From assembly GCA_022414725.1 (NCBI GenBank), contig CM039462.1:17081077-17145076 (forward strand): a stretch of 64,000 bases of DNA, written 5' to 3'. The DNA comes from Microglena sp. YARC. Lineage: Eukaryota > Chlorophyta > Chlorophyceae > Chlamydomonadales > Chlamydomonadaceae. This document shows positions 22,970 to 28,655 of the stretch, in pieces (positions within the stretch are counted from its first letter, which is position 1; each line of letters begins with the position of its first letter). The notes under the pieces are model-generated. The model was given only the letters and a program-made list of their open reading frames with translations. It was not told the DNA's origin and did not search any database. The translations under genes were made by a program, and so were the position numbers.

Positions 22970-24803
22970 ACTGCTGCTGGTGATATTGATGATGATGGTG
23001 ATATTGATGATGATGATGATGATGAAACTGCTGCTGGTGATTTTGATGATGATGGTGATATTGATGATGATGATACTGCTGCTGGTGATATTGATGATGA
23101 TGGTGATACTGATGATGATGATGATGATACTGCTGCTGGTGATATAGATGATGATGGTGATATTGATCATGATGGTGATACTGATGATGATACTGCTGCT
23201 GGTGATGCTGATGATGAAGATGCGACTGCTGATGGTGAAAATGATGATGATGATGATGATGATACTGCTGCTGGTGATGCTGGTAATGAAGATGCTACTG
23301 CTGCTGGTGATGCTGATGATGTTGCTGCTGATGATGATACTGCTGCTGCTGCGAATGATGTTCATATCATTTTCAGTAGTATGGGAGAGGCAAAGTAGGA
23401 TACGAGGGATTATCCAAATGTATTGAGCAAAGGAGTATATTTGGGCACTTTTTTGTTTGTGTGATTGATAGCTTCTGGATTTCTGGTGCTGATCTGGAAT
23501 TCCTATCAATCGCCCCTGATAGCTGCCTCTCACCTCAAACCCACCCACTCTCACACCTCACACCCTCACCCACACCCTAACCCCCGCCCCTCTTCCGCAC
23601 CCACAATCCCGCCCCACACCCTCACCTTTAACCTCACCCTCACCCCCGCCCCCACTCCCGCCCCTCCTTTTCACCCTCACCCCCGCCCCCATTCCCACCC
23701 CACACCCTCACCCACACTTCTGCCCACACCCTCACCTTTAACCTCACCCCCGCCCCCACTCCCGCCCCACACCCTCACTCACACTCCCCGCCCCACAACC
23801 TCACATTTACCCTCACCCCCGCGCCTACTCCCGTCCCACATCTTTACCCTCACCCCCGCCCCCACACCCTCACCTTTACCCTCGCTCCCGCCCCCACACC
23901 CACCCCACATCTTCACCCTCACCCTTTCTCCTACCCCGACTCCCGCCCCACACCCGCGCCCTCACCCCCGTCCCTCACCCTCACCCTTTGCCCCTGCACC
24001 CTCACCCCAGCTGGTCCAGCAGCTGCTTGGCCACACAAGTAAGCTTGTGAGGACCCGGGTTGCGTTTGTTGTGTACCCCCACCGCCCCAACGGCGCCGCC
24101 CTCTCTCTTTGGCAGCTGCTTCTTCTGCTCAGCCCACTCCCGCCCCACATCCTCACCCCCGTCCCCTGTCCCCACTCCCGCCCCACACCCTCACTCCCGC
24201 CCCGCCCCTCACCCTTTGCCCCTGCACCCTGACCCCAGCTTGTCTGGCACCTGCTCGGCCATACCAGCACGTGAGGACCCGGGGTGCGTTTGTTGTACCT
24301 CCACCGAACGGCGCCCCCTCTCTCTCTGGCAGCGGTTTCTTCTGCTCAGCCCACTCCCTCCCACATCCTCACCCCCGTCCCCGTCCCCACTCCCACCCCA
24401 CATGCTCACCCTCACCCTTACCCCTGTCCCCACTCTCGCCCCACACCCTCACCCCCGCCCCTCACCCTCACCCTTTGCCCCTGCACCCTCACCCCAGCTT
24501 GTCCGGCAGCTGCTTGGCCATACCAGTAAGCTTGTGAGGACCCGGGGTGCGTTTGTTGTACCCCCACCGAACGGTGCCGCCTCTCTCTTTGGCAGCGGTT
24601 TCTTCTGCTCAGCCGATGAGGTGACACGTGCGCCCTGGCTGTGGTCCTTAGATAGCGCTGCCGTGGTGCAGAAGCTGGATCTCCAGCCTCACTCAGCGGT
24701 CTCCCAGGTGCTAGTGCAAAGCTCAGAGACTCTCGGGACATACCTCGCCTGTAGCAGCACTGGGACTATTCATCTGTATCAACTGGATGCCAGCTATTTG
24801 TGA
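3488..24803 (+). CDS. RFWD3: RFWD3-like RING and WD40 E3 ubiquitin ligase (gene span)
   Basis: Exons I can support are 3488-3741, 5518-5601, 7972-8044, 10528-11545, 19181-about 19262, about 19349-19450, 22694-22759 and 24498-24803. Exons for the middle of the WD40 region are missing, probably in the 15501-16500 gap or hidden in arrays. Order of parts is SUMO-interacting motif, RING, coiled coil, Pro-rich and minisatellite-coded linker, then WD40-like segments, the order expected for RFWD3. RFWD3 ubiquitinates RPA and RAD51 at damaged forks in animals and has plant homologues; that function is inferred from family. Splice phases agree across exons 1-4. Exon boundaries are repeatedly duplicated into the introns. 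The gene spans over 21 kb for a protein of perhaps 700-900 residues. Confidence 0.82.
3781..4075 (+). repeat. Duplicated donor side of RFWD3-like exon 1
   Basis: Two downstream copies of the exon 1 end plus donor. Equivalent donor positions are 3742 (real), 3872 and 4001, a period of about 129-130 bp. The first copy is in frame for ~25 codons but reads CTIFWEE instead of CTICFDE, losing a RING cysteine, and its donor GT has become AT. The second has a frame break after CTIL and a GGGGTAGTG junction. Confidence 0.85.
4233..4567. repeat. Tandem repeat, about 105 bp unit
   Basis: Three to four copies of a unit containing GGCCACACCTGCGTGATCAC and CTTCAGTTTGGTGCTCTAGG. Lies in intron 1 of the RFWD3-like gene. 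A fragment of hairpin element family A (GCTGCCTAGAAGCTGCTGC) follows at 4576-4615. Confidence 0.85.
4670..4920. repeat. ATGATATGAC microsatellite with 64-bp higher order
   Basis: Built from GATATGA and CATGGCATGACTGG motifs; a unit of about 64 bp repeats three times. Minus-strand reading frames rich in HIISCHIIS are a by-product of the repeat and are not called as genes. Confidence 0.85.
5040..5517 (+). repeat. Duplicated acceptor side of RFWD3-like exon 2, exact 112-bp period
   Basis: The junction GGTCACGCAG|GTGTGGCCAT or a near match occurs with AG ending at 5069, 5181, 5293, 5405 and 5517: exactly 112 bp apart each time. Only the last is followed by an intact exon with a donor. Upstream copies read CGHIS or CGHIF and run into stops. 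Each keeps a usable-looking CAG acceptor with an upstream pyrimidine-rich stretch. Confidence 0.9.
5518..5601 (+). CDS. RFWD3: RFWD3-like exon 2: second half of RING
   Basis: Eighty-four bases, phase 2 to phase 2, encoding [14 protein letters not shown], then RCPQCNKK. Together with exon 1 this gives a RING in which the ligand that is usually a cysteine after CGHxF is glycine (CGHVFG); the same CGHxFG form is what I recall for RFWD3 and supports the family call. The donor is AA|GTGAGT. Duplicated fragments lie on both sides of this exon. Confidence 0.87.
5602..6141 (+). repeat. Duplicated donor side of RFWD3-like exon 2
   Basis: Copies of the exon 2 end recur with donor-equivalent positions at 5602 (real), 5676, 5818, 5937, 6031 and about 6139. 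The 5818 copy is open through [11 protein letters not shown] and PCPQCNKK, keeping the zinc-binding residues. Others carry one- or two-base indels. Long C runs at about 5706-5744 and 5840-5866 separate copies. The last copy is cut by a family D element starting near 6143, and decayed pieces continue to about 6540. Confidence 0.88.
6143..6340 (+). mobile_element. Dispersed element family D inside exon-edge array
   Basis: Starts TTCGATGCAGCGTCGCC and ends near GAGGGCTCCGCCCAAAAG, like the 1745-1985 copy. It interrupts the array of RFWD3 exon 2 donor copies, so it inserted after that array had formed. Confidence 0.65.
6596..6802. mobile_element. Hairpin MITE, family A
   Basis: Left end TTTTCAGCTACAATCAGCAG then CTTCTAGGTAGCTCCCTGAG; right end is the complement, GAGCTGCCTAGAGGCTGCTG then CTCGTAGCTGAAAAG. 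Same family at about 34144-34345, 48290-48485, 54910-55095, 61736-61937 and 62015-62205. About 200 bp, no coding capacity. Confidence 0.75.
6817..6998. mobile_element. hAT-type MITE, family C, with 8-bp target duplication
   Basis: Terminal repeats CAGGGTACTA and TAGTACCCTG. Flanks GGAGGCGC (6809-6816) and GTAGGCGC (6999-7006) differ at one position, fitting an 8-bp target duplication typical of hAT elements. Internal sequence is GC-rich around GTGCAAAAAGCGCAAAA. Relatives at 42568-42752 and diverged ones at about 28495-28655 and 33775-33985. Confidence 0.8.
7060..7215. repeat. Imperfect inverted repeat around ACACCTGTTTA
   Basis: GCAGCCTGCACCCTGTTCAG with TTAAACAGGTGTTCAGGGTG (7070-7110) is mirrored by ACACCCTGAACACCTGTTTA with CTGAACAGGGTGCAGGCTGC (7170-7215). 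A foldback of about 150 bp in intron 2 of the RFWD3-like gene. Confidence 0.7.
7322..7535 (+). mobile_element. tRNA-derived SINE
   Basis: The 5' part looks like a tRNA, with an A-box-like TGGTTCAATGGTTA and a B box GGGTTCGAATCCC about 40 bases later. The body contains TGTTGTCAACCGCCATGGTA and the 3' end is CGCCCCACCAGGCATTATAT followed by TACT. Related copies at 62256-62452 (+), 27845-28045 (-) and 34823-34990 (-). As Pol III elements they would be transcribed from internal promoters. Confidence 0.8.
7690..7815. repeat. Two-copy direct repeat
   Basis: CACGATTCCATCGTCACCAC with CCAACCACACCAA occurs at about 7690 and again at 7777. It lies upstream of RFWD3-like exon 3. It does not contain the exon junction. 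Confidence 0.7.
7972..8044 (+). CDS. RFWD3: RFWD3-like exon 3
   Basis: Seventy-three bases between acceptor CATGCCAG and donor CAG|GTGGGG. The first base completes the lysine codon split with exon 2, giving [23 protein letters not shown]3 proteins continue from RING to coiled coil through a very similar CNKKA-x-x-SD-[IV] stretch, which strongly supports both the splice and the assignment. Ends phase 0. Confidence 0.85.
8220..9672. repeat. GAGAGTGTGTGCGTGATAGA minisatellite array
   Basis: About 1.45 kb of purine/GT-rich units such as GAGAGTGTGTTCAAGAGAGC and GTGATTGAGGATGCGTTTTA, with higher-order arrangement. Complete frames on the minus strand rich in [10 protein letters not shown] are repeat artefacts. 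Lies in intron 3 of the RFWD3-like gene. Confidence 0.9.
9740..9960. repeat. Dispersed element shared with 35160-35370
   Basis: Both contain TGTGCGACGCGTGACAAATTG or a close relative, then GAGC-ACTC-GTG, a G run near TCGGGGGG or TTCAGGGGGG, and TTTCTGACCAGTTTAGCC. About 200 bp with no coding evidence. Confidence 0.6.
9985..10527 (+). repeat. Duplicated acceptor side of RFWD3-like exon 4 and 18-bp minisatellite
   Basis: CACCGCCTTGTGATGTGCAG|GAACTGGAGCAGCAG at 10010/10011 copies the real junction at 10527/10528. A second copy at 10200 has lost the AG (GTGCTG|GAACTGG). Between 10289 and 10510 about twelve copies of an 18-bp unit ACTGCCTGCCTGTCATCC match the sequence just 5' of the real acceptor, so the array seems to have been seeded from the intron end. 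Confidence 0.85.
10528..11545 (+). CDS. RFWD3: RFWD3-like exon 4: coiled coil and repeat linker (frameshift)
   Basis: Starts after TGTGCAG with [17 protein letters not shown], a clear heptad coiled coil, as expected C-terminal to the RING. A Pro-rich part follows. The frame that carries the start ends at a stop at 10914-10916, while the adjacent frame (open from 10646) carries on sensibly as [15 protein letters not shown] and to the end. The exon is 1018 nt, one more than a multiple of three, so one extra base in the C-rich stretch at about 10740-10850 (for example C9 at 10800-10808) would explain it: a sequencing error or a true lesion. 11190-11370 is a 24-bp minisatellite coding GSRHTERE units. 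The end, [19 protein letters not shown], donor GGG|GTAAGA, resembles the start of the RFWD3 WD40 region. Confidence 0.75.
11190..11375 (+). repeat. In-frame 24-bp coding minisatellite
   Basis: About seven units of GAAGGCTCAAGACACACAGA with CGT/CAT, encoding the octapeptide GSRHTERE and variants. Length is a multiple of three, so copy-number change keeps the frame. The strongly charged repeats form a linker between coiled coil and WD40 region. Confidence 0.85.
11560..12075. repeat. CA-rich microsatellite with AGGCAAATATCCCCCTCTAC units
   Basis: Long (CA)n with CACACACCACACACACAAAA and repeated AGGCAAATATCCCCCTCTAC followed by C runs of 8-30 bases. Intron 4 of the RFWD3-like gene. Confidence 0.9.
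12084..12175 (+). repeat. Duplicated donor side of RFWD3-like exon 4
   Basis: Copies the last ~80 bases of exon 4: GGGTTTATGCTTGTCCCTGA then AACAAGAGAAGTCTGCTGTA. It encodes [21 protein letters not shown] in frame, but the donor GTAAGA has become GTTAGC at 12163. About 617 bp from the real donor. Confidence 0.88.
12230..13063. repeat. CA/CCAC repeats with ATGCTCATACTTTCATCCCC units
   Basis: Units of about 80-100 bp combine CCACACCCTCCCACCACCCT, (CA)n, CATGCTCATACTTTCATCCC and C runs. 12279-12300 also carries CATATGGCAGCTGTGGCCAC, a piece of the exon copies that follow. The pieces AACATTGTAATCTCCACCTT recur at 12357 and 14231. Confidence 0.85.
13064..15500 (+). repeat. About 16 duplicated acceptor-side copies of an RFWD3-like WD40 exon
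   Basis: Junctions of the form CCTCCATAG|ACTCGGATAACC start exon-like segments at about 13064, 13208, 13435, 13579, 13723, 13844, 13991, 14101, 14329, 14396, 14541, 14686, 15075, 15258 and 15463, plus ones with lost AG near 13295 and 14790. The best copy (13064) reads [20 protein letters not shown] then MAAVA, which follows exon 4 in phase and fits RFWD3. Copies decay rightward and end in the gap. I cannot tell which copy is spliced; the complete exon may be in the gap. Confidence 0.78.
15501..16500. other. Assembly gap, 1000 N
   Basis: Exactly 1,000 unknown bases, so probably a placeholder of arbitrary size. It lies inside the RFWD3-like gene at the place where central WD40 exons are expected. 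Reading frames spanning it are meaningless. Confidence 0.99.
16501..18430. repeat. Array of about 95-bp units with GTACCGGAAATACTGCAATA
   Basis: About 18-20 copies of ACGCCTGTACCGGAAATACT then GCAATACACACAAACACACA and CACCAGCAGCACCACCACC. The constant core looks like a fixed segment with CA/CAC filler, similar to other exon-edge arrays here, but I see no convincing splice site or WD40 match in the core. Confidence 0.85.
18523..19180 (+). repeat. Duplicated acceptor side of an RFWD3-like exon at 19181
   Basis: CATTACCGTAG|GTGTGCCCCCC copies start at 18659, 18772 and 18884; CCTCAG|ATGTTGCCCCC at 19000; CCTAAG|GTGTTGCCC at 19098; and the presumed real CCTCAG|GTTTGGCCCC at 19181. Spacing 113, 112, 116, 98 and 83 bp. 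Each has AACATGxxCCCAACGCCA-like exon sequence after the AG. Unit filler is CCCACCCACCCCATACCCCC. Confidence 0.83.
19181..19262 (+). CDS. RFWD3: RFWD3-like WD40-region exon (boundaries partly uncertain)
   Basis: After the acceptor ATGACCTCAG, with two bases completing a codon, the frame reads [20 protein letters not shown] then VVGVKPNG before a stop further on. The stretch [10 protein letters not shown] with a short loop ending in PNG can be aligned by eye with the RFWD3 blade around VSLSYMP. The donor could be AATG|GTGAAA near 19262 or an earlier GT. No strong consensus, so the right boundary is tentative. Confidence 0.5.
19349..19450 (+). CDS. RFWD3: RFWD3-like WD40-region exon
   Basis: Open frame [20 protein letters not shown] then [14 protein letters not shown], ending CAG|GTGTGTG in phase 0. 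It fits the RFWD3 segment that runs from GGCIDF through LVTYRP to the SVLMEM-like end, and the next exon follows in phase. The left boundary (after CAACCCAAG) is a weak acceptor and is inferred. Three or four donor-side copies follow. Confidence 0.6.
19451..20105 (+). repeat. Duplicated donor side of the 19349 exon, about 175-181 bp period
   Basis: CTCCAGCAG|GTGTGTTG donors at 19632, 19810 and a TAGCAG|GTGTGTAC at 19985 copy the real donor at 19451; spacing 181, 178 and 175 bp. Each unit includes GTAGAGCATGGATCTGGCAC and GGCTACACATGTGAATC, plus an intronic ACTACTACGGCAATAGTAGA. A truncated fifth piece ends near 20100. Donor GTGTGT is kept in all copies. Confidence 0.88.
20495..20600. repeat. 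GGT/G-run low-complexity tract
   Basis: GGTGGGTGGGTGGGTGGTGG followed by GT repeats and G runs of more than 20 bases. G-quadruplex potential on the plus (coding) strand of the RFWD3-like gene intron. Confidence 0.85.
21092..21193. mobile_element. hAT-type MITE, family B, perfect 8-bp target duplication
   Basis: Ends TAGGGATCGGCA and TGCCGTTCCCTA; flanked on both sides by GTCATGTG (21084-21091 and 21194-21201). The interior is rich in ATATGATATCATATGAT palindromes. About 102 bp. Other members: 24910-25077, 33547-33721, and less certain ones at 35868-36055, 39568-39710 and 56246-56395. Confidence 0.88.
21230..22690. repeat. CAT/ATC-rich array upstream of a micro-exon
   Basis: 1.45 kb of ATCACCATCACTATCACCAT, AGCCACCACCATCGCCATCA and ACTATCAACGTCGCCATCAC units, with a higher-order period of about 120-190 bp. 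Long open frames on both strands (HHHHS, ITITIA or DGDGDS types) arise because the unit is a multiple of three. Not called as genes. Confidence 0.92.
22694..22759 (+). CDS. RFWD3: RFWD3-like 66-nt exon between complementary microsatellites
   Basis: Acceptor TGCAATGCAG, donor TACCAG|GTACCG, phase 0 on both sides, 22 codons: [20 protein letters not shown] then YQ. Phase matches the exon ending 19450 and the terminal exon at 24498. The unique non-repetitive sequence within 2.1 kb of simple repeats supports it being an exon. The GTACCG donor is not ideal. Confidence 0.65.
22772..23350. repeat. GAT/CTG-rich array downstream of the micro-exon
   Basis: Units of GATGATGATGATACTGCTGC and TGGTGATATTGATGATGATG. 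GAT/ATG sense is the complement of the CAT/ATC array on the other side of the exon at 22694-22759. Confidence 0.92.
23530..24497 (+). repeat. CCCTCACCCCCGCCCC array and duplicated acceptor side of the terminal RFWD3-like exon
   Basis: The pyrimidine-rich tract before the terminal exon (CCCTGCACCCTCACCCCAG) is expanded into about 0.9 kb of CCCTCACCCCCGCCCCCACT units. Two copies of the acceptor plus about 110 bases of exon start at 24011 and 24239; the real exon is at 24498. Copies keep [16 protein letters not shown] and the FCSA-like end, then return to array. Confidence 0.88.
24498..24803 (+). CDS. RFWD3: RFWD3-like terminal exon
   Basis: After CTCACCCCAG, phase 0: [19 protein letters not shown], then [31 protein letters not shown] and the C-terminus [13 protein letters not shown] with TGA at 24801. 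RFWD3 proteins end in the same order: a short strand, a D-E turn, a W-containing strand, then a terminal IYxW-like strand. 101 residues. The gene end is partly duplicated downstream. Confidence 0.85.
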   Translation, partial: LVRQLLGHTSKLVRTRGAFVVPPPNGAASLFGSGFFCSADEVTRAPWLWSLDSAAVVQKLDLQPHSAVSQVLVQSSETLGTYLACSSTGTIHLYQLDASYL

Positions 24804-25135
24804 TCCACGTGACACATGAGGTTGGGCATGCCCCTTTAGCCCGTTTGGTTGACCCTGTGTCAGCAGCACTGGGACTATTCATCTGTATCAACTGGATGCC
24901 AGCTATATGTAGGAAATGGCAATAGGATGTTATATAATATCATGTCATCATATGATGAAAAATGATGCCGGCAGTCTGACTAGGCTTAAGTTACCATTTA
25001 CATACAGTATCATATGATGCAATTTGTATGATATCATACTGGCCTTTGGTTAGTATCATATTATTTGCCGATCCCTAGCTATTTGTGATCCACGTAACAC
25101 ATAAGTTCGGGCATGCCCCTTCAGCCCGTTTGGTT
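24769..25135 (+). repeat. Duplicated 3' end of the RFWD3-like gene, split by a MITE
   Basis: GGGACTATTCATCTGTATCA then ACTGGATGCCAGCTAT occurs at 24769 and again at 24870. TTTGTGATCCACGTGACACA with GGCATGCCCCTT occurs at 24797 and at 25081. A family B MITE at 24910-25077 interrupts the second copy. Confidence 0.87.
24910..25077. mobile_element. hAT-type MITE, family B
   Basis: Ends TAGGAAATGGCA and TGCCGATCCCTA; flanks GCTATATG (24902-24909) and GCTATTTG (25078-25085) match at seven of eight bases. Inserted within the second copy of the RFWD3-like gene end, so it is younger than that duplication. Confidence 0.83.
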
Positions 25136-25284
25136 GTCCCTGTGTCAGGATTACATACTCAACCATTGCACCCGGATTGCACCTTAATGTACTTAAATGA
25201 TCAGAGTATGTACCGCTGACACCCTGGACTGGAACATATGATCAGAGTATGTACCGCTGATACCCTGGCCTCGAACGTACATTT

Positions 25285-25600
25285 GAATGGGCAGGCAAAC
25301 ATAATAGGCAGTGCAAGTGAGCCAACAAAGCAGAGTGATTCCTGAGGTGAAAAACAAGGGCAGTTGGCTTGGCACCAGAGAACATGGTGAGCAGTGCAAG
25401 TGAGCCAACAAAGCAGAGTGATTCCTGAGGTGAAAAACAAGGGCAGTTGGCTTGGCACCAGAGAACATGGTGAGCAGTGCAAGTGAGCCAACAAAGCAGA
25501 GTGATTCCTGAGGTGAAAAGCAAGGGCAGTTGGCTTGGCACCAGAGAACATGGTGAGCAGTGCAAGTGAGCCAACAAAGCAGAGTGATTCCTGAGGTGCT
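25285..25600. repeat. Tandem repeat, 86-bp unit, four copies
   Basis: GTGCAAGTGAGCCAACAAAG, CAGAGTGATTCCTGAGGTGA and GCAGTTGGCTTGGCACCAGA repeat nearly perfectly about every 86 bp. No supported gene. Downstream of the RFWD3-like gene. Confidence 0.92.
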
Positions 25601-25641
25601 CGTGTCGGTAAGACCGGAACATATATACAAGCTGAAAAGTG

Positions 25642-25860
25642 TTATGCCTTGCCAAGGAGCATGGAGTTGGAGGAACCTTCCCGTTCAAATTCAAATTCAT
25701 ACGCCTTGCCAAAGGGCGTGAAGTTGGAGGAAACTTCTCGTTCAAATTCAAATTCATATGCCTGGCCAAGGGGTGTGAAGTTGGAGGAACCTTCCCTTTC
25801 AAATTCAAATTTGTACGCTTTGTCAAGGGGCATGAAGTTGGAGGAACCTTCTCGTTCGCT
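25642..25860. repeat. Tandem repeat, 57-bp unit, four copies
   Basis: GAAGTTGGAGGAACCTTCCC with GTTCAAATTCAAATTCATA recurs every 57 bp. The unit is a multiple of three, so frames stay open on both strands. I do not read this as a gene. Confidence 0.92.
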
Positions 25861-25989
25861 TGCACTGGGGAAGGTTACTGTGGGTTTTGATTTCGCAGAC
25901 CGCTACTGCGCCTCAGCTCGGACTACTGTGCGGCAGCAGGTGTTGGTAAGACTGGAACACACAGACATGTTGCACATAAGCATCTGTCT

Positions 25990-26895
25990 GATGTCCCTGA
26001 GCAGGGCGGGGGAGATTCAGATTTTCGGTTTAGAGGTGGGTGCCCTGAGAGAAACACCCAAAGCAGACACTTCATGGGTGGGTTGGGTGCCCTGAGAGGT
26101 GGGGTGGGTGGGTTGGATGCCCTGAGAGCACTCTCAAAGCTGGCGCTTGACATGGGACAGGGCGGGAGAGATTCAAAGATTCGGTTTAGATATGAGTGCC
26201 CTGAAAGAAACGCCCAAAGCAGAAACTTCATGGGTGGGTTGGGTGGGTGCCCTCAGAGGTGGGGTGGGTGGGTAGGATGCCCTGAGAGGACTCCCAAAGC
26301 TGGCGCTTGACATGGGGCAGGGCGGGGGTGATTCAGAGATTCGGTTTATAGATGATTGCCCTGAAAGAAACACCCAAAACAGACACTGTATGGGTGGGTT
26401 GGGTGGGTGCCCTCAGAGGTGGGGCGGGTGGGCTGGATGCCCTCAGAGGTGGGGTGGGTGGGTTGGATGCCCTGAGAGCACTCCCGAAGCAGGCGCTTGG
26501 CATGGGGCAGGGCAGGGGAGATCCTGAGGTTCAGTTTAGAGGTGGGTGCCCTGAGAGAAACACCCAAAGCAGACACTTCATGGGTGGGTTGGGTGCCCTG
26601 AGAGGTGGGCGGGTGGGTTGGATGCCCTGAGAGCACTCCCGAAGCAGGCGCTTGGCATGGGGCAGGGCAGGGGAGATCCTGAGGTTCAGTTTAGAGGTGG
26701 GTGCCCTGAGAGAAACACCCAAAGCAGACACTTCATGGGTGGGTTGGGTGCCCTGAGAGGTGGGCGGGTGGGTTGGATGCCCTGAGAGCACTCCCGAAGC
26801 AGGTGCTTGACATGGGGCAGGGCGGGAGAGATCCAGATATTCAGTTTAGAGGTGATGCCCTGAAAGAAACACCCAAAGCAGACACTTCATATACC
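25990..26895. repeat. Tandem array, six units of about 150-190 bp
   Basis: Units contain CATGGGGCAGGGCGGGAGAG, TTCGGTTTAGAGGTGGGTGC and AGAAACACCCAAAGCAGACA, with internal GAGAGGTGGGGTGGGTGGGT duplications. No domain in any frame. Confidence 0.92.
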
Positions 26896-26939
26896 GCCCT
26901 CAATGTAGCAGAGACCCCACTGTTACACTGTTTACACCA

Positions 26940-27235
26940 GGGGGTGTGCTGTGACACCTCAGGGTTCGGCGTCTGGGGTGGTCACCATCTGGTCAGATAC
27001 AAGGGTAGGTGGGTACCGTACACAGTGGTTGTTGACAGGAGTTGACACTAGTCGTTGATAGTAGTTGATAAGGGCAGTCAAGTTGTTTCAGTCGTGTACA
27101 CTGCTTACTGTCGGGTGGTCACCATCTGGTCAGATACAAGGGTGGGTGGGTACCGTACACAGTAGTTGTTGACAGGAGTTGACACTAGTCGTTGATAATA
27201 GTTGGTGAGGGCGGTCAGGTTGTTTCTGGACCTAG
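26940..27235. repeat. Two-copy tandem repeat, about 122 bp
   Basis: GGTGGTCACCATCTGGTCAG, ACAAGGGTAGGTGGGTACCG and GTTGACACTAGTCGTTGATA appear twice. Confidence 0.88.
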
Positions 27236-27474
27236 ACATGGGGCAGGGGCAGGGTTGTCTTGGGGGACTCCAAAATCTGCATTTTGAGATGCAACCGGTT
27301 TCAGAATCTGCGTTTGCGATGCAACAAATGAACTGACCAGGGTTGCTGCAAGTCCATTTAGCTCATTTGGCCTACCACTGACTGTTACAACATACGTACC
27401 AGGGTATACATACACACACACTCCCCCACACCACTCTACGTTGCTCACCTCGCCCTTGGAGACCTTGTCACCAG

Positions 27475-27740
27475 GGTTGTTCAGGACGCTGCGTCCTCCG
27501 TCGCAGACGTAACGTCGAAGGGCCTGTTGCATTCCAGGACGCAACGGGGGGAGGGTCCGTTGACCAGAAGGAAGGGTCCATTGCGTCGCAGGACGCAGGC
27601 TATACAATTCGTTGCATCTCAGGCAGTAGAGCTGGGGGCCCTCCTGATGTACCTGGACCCTCCAAAAGTACGTGAACCCTCCAAAAGTAATGGACCCTCC
27701 ATAACCTGTGTCTGCCACGCAACACACAGCGCTTAGAAGA
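27475..27740. mobile_element. MITE family E copy or fragment
   Basis: Begins CAGGGTTGTTCAGGACGCTG and carries repeated TCGCAGACG/CGTTGC motifs like the well-delimited 47617-47918 element. Other fragments at 29088-29180 and 46128-46210. Confidence 0.6.
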
Positions 27741-27844
27741 ACCCTGGGTGGGGCCTTGCCTCTGATTTTTATTTCATTGTTTTGCTTCGATTGCATGGCC
27801 TTCAGGCTGCTCAGCCTCTATCTGCGGTCGGAGTAAATATGGGC

Positions 27845-28045
27845 AGTAATGATAACGCCTGGTGGGGCGTGGTGTTAAGGGAACCCGTCGTACGCGGGTA
27901 GGGAGCGGTCTTCTACCTCAACTGGACAAGCCACCATCGCGGTTGACAACGACCTGCAACGCCAAGAGCGACTGAAGGGGGAATCGATCCCCCGACTCTT
28001 CATCCTCAAAGTGACTTGGTCTACCACTAGACCAATGTATATCAC
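27845..28045 (-). mobile_element. tRNA-derived SINE, minus strand
   Basis: Read on the minus strand it starts with an A-box-like TTGGTCTAGTGGTAGACC and a B box GGGGGATCGATTCCC, then TTGTCAACCGCGATGGTGGC and ends CACGCCCCACCAGGCGTTAT with CATT. It is close to the 62256-62452 copy. Confidence 0.83.
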
Positions 28046-28159
28046 TGAAAGGGGCTATATGGGTGGGTATAACACACTACTACACCACATTCCCGATTAC
28101 AGAATGCAATTACAGGGCTGCAGCCAGTTGTGAAATCATGTCCAGGTCAGGGTTTTTGA

Positions 28160-28280
28160 GTTTGAATTTGAATTGTTACATGGTTTATCAGCCTACTCAG
28201 GGCTGCTTACCGTCTTACAATTCCAAGCCCCCCCATGCAAGACTTACGGAATCCAGGGAGCATGTTGGGGGGATTAGACT
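28160..28280. repeat. Dispersed element shared with 52617-52725
   Basis: GTTACATGGTTTATCAGCC, GGGCTGCTTACCGTCTTAC and GGAGCATGTTGGGGGGATTA have clear counterparts at 52625-52725. Shorter pieces of the left half occur near 33187-33240 and 48831-48875. Confidence 0.65.
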
Positions 28281-28494
28281 TGTCCAGGTCATTTTTATGT
28301 TCTTGGGAGGAACCTTGAACCTGATACCTGAACTTGAAGTTGAACTTGGTTATATAGCTTCAGGCAGCACTTTGGCTGCTCGCCATCTTCGGCAGTAAAA
28401 AAAGGGAAGTGAGCAATCCAGATACATGCATGGTGCGGTCATGTGCTGTTCTTGTGTTATCCTGTTGATCAAGGTACCACTAAGCGCACGCGGC

Positions 28495-28655
28495 AGCGTG
28501 GTGCAGCGCTACCTTTTTAAGCCCCTCTGCACAGTTTTTCAACCCCCTATGGGCGCAGCACGCAGTTTTTGCGCTTTGTGCACTAAAAAGCGCTGACCAA
28601 TTTGACGTTTGTGCGCTTTAAGCGCTGACCAATTTGTCAAGAAGTAGTGCCCTGC
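28495..28655. mobile_element. Diverged family C MITE
   Basis: Contains GCACAGTTTTTCAACCCCCT, GCAGTTTTTGCGCTTTGTGC and ends AGTAGTGCCCTG. It matches the interior of the 6817-6998 element in reverse orientation. Confidence 0.65.

Noticed and set aside
21116..23554. Very long open frames on both strands (Ile/Thr-rich, His-rich, Asp/Gly-rich)
   Set aside because: They are translations of CAT/ATC and GAT arrays whose unit is a multiple of three. All frames are open on both strands, and composition follows the repeat exactly.
27215..27796. Minus-strand ORF of about 190 codons
   Set aside because: It lies across family E transposon fragments with repeated CGTTGCGTCGCAG motifs and matches no family; probably a chance frame.
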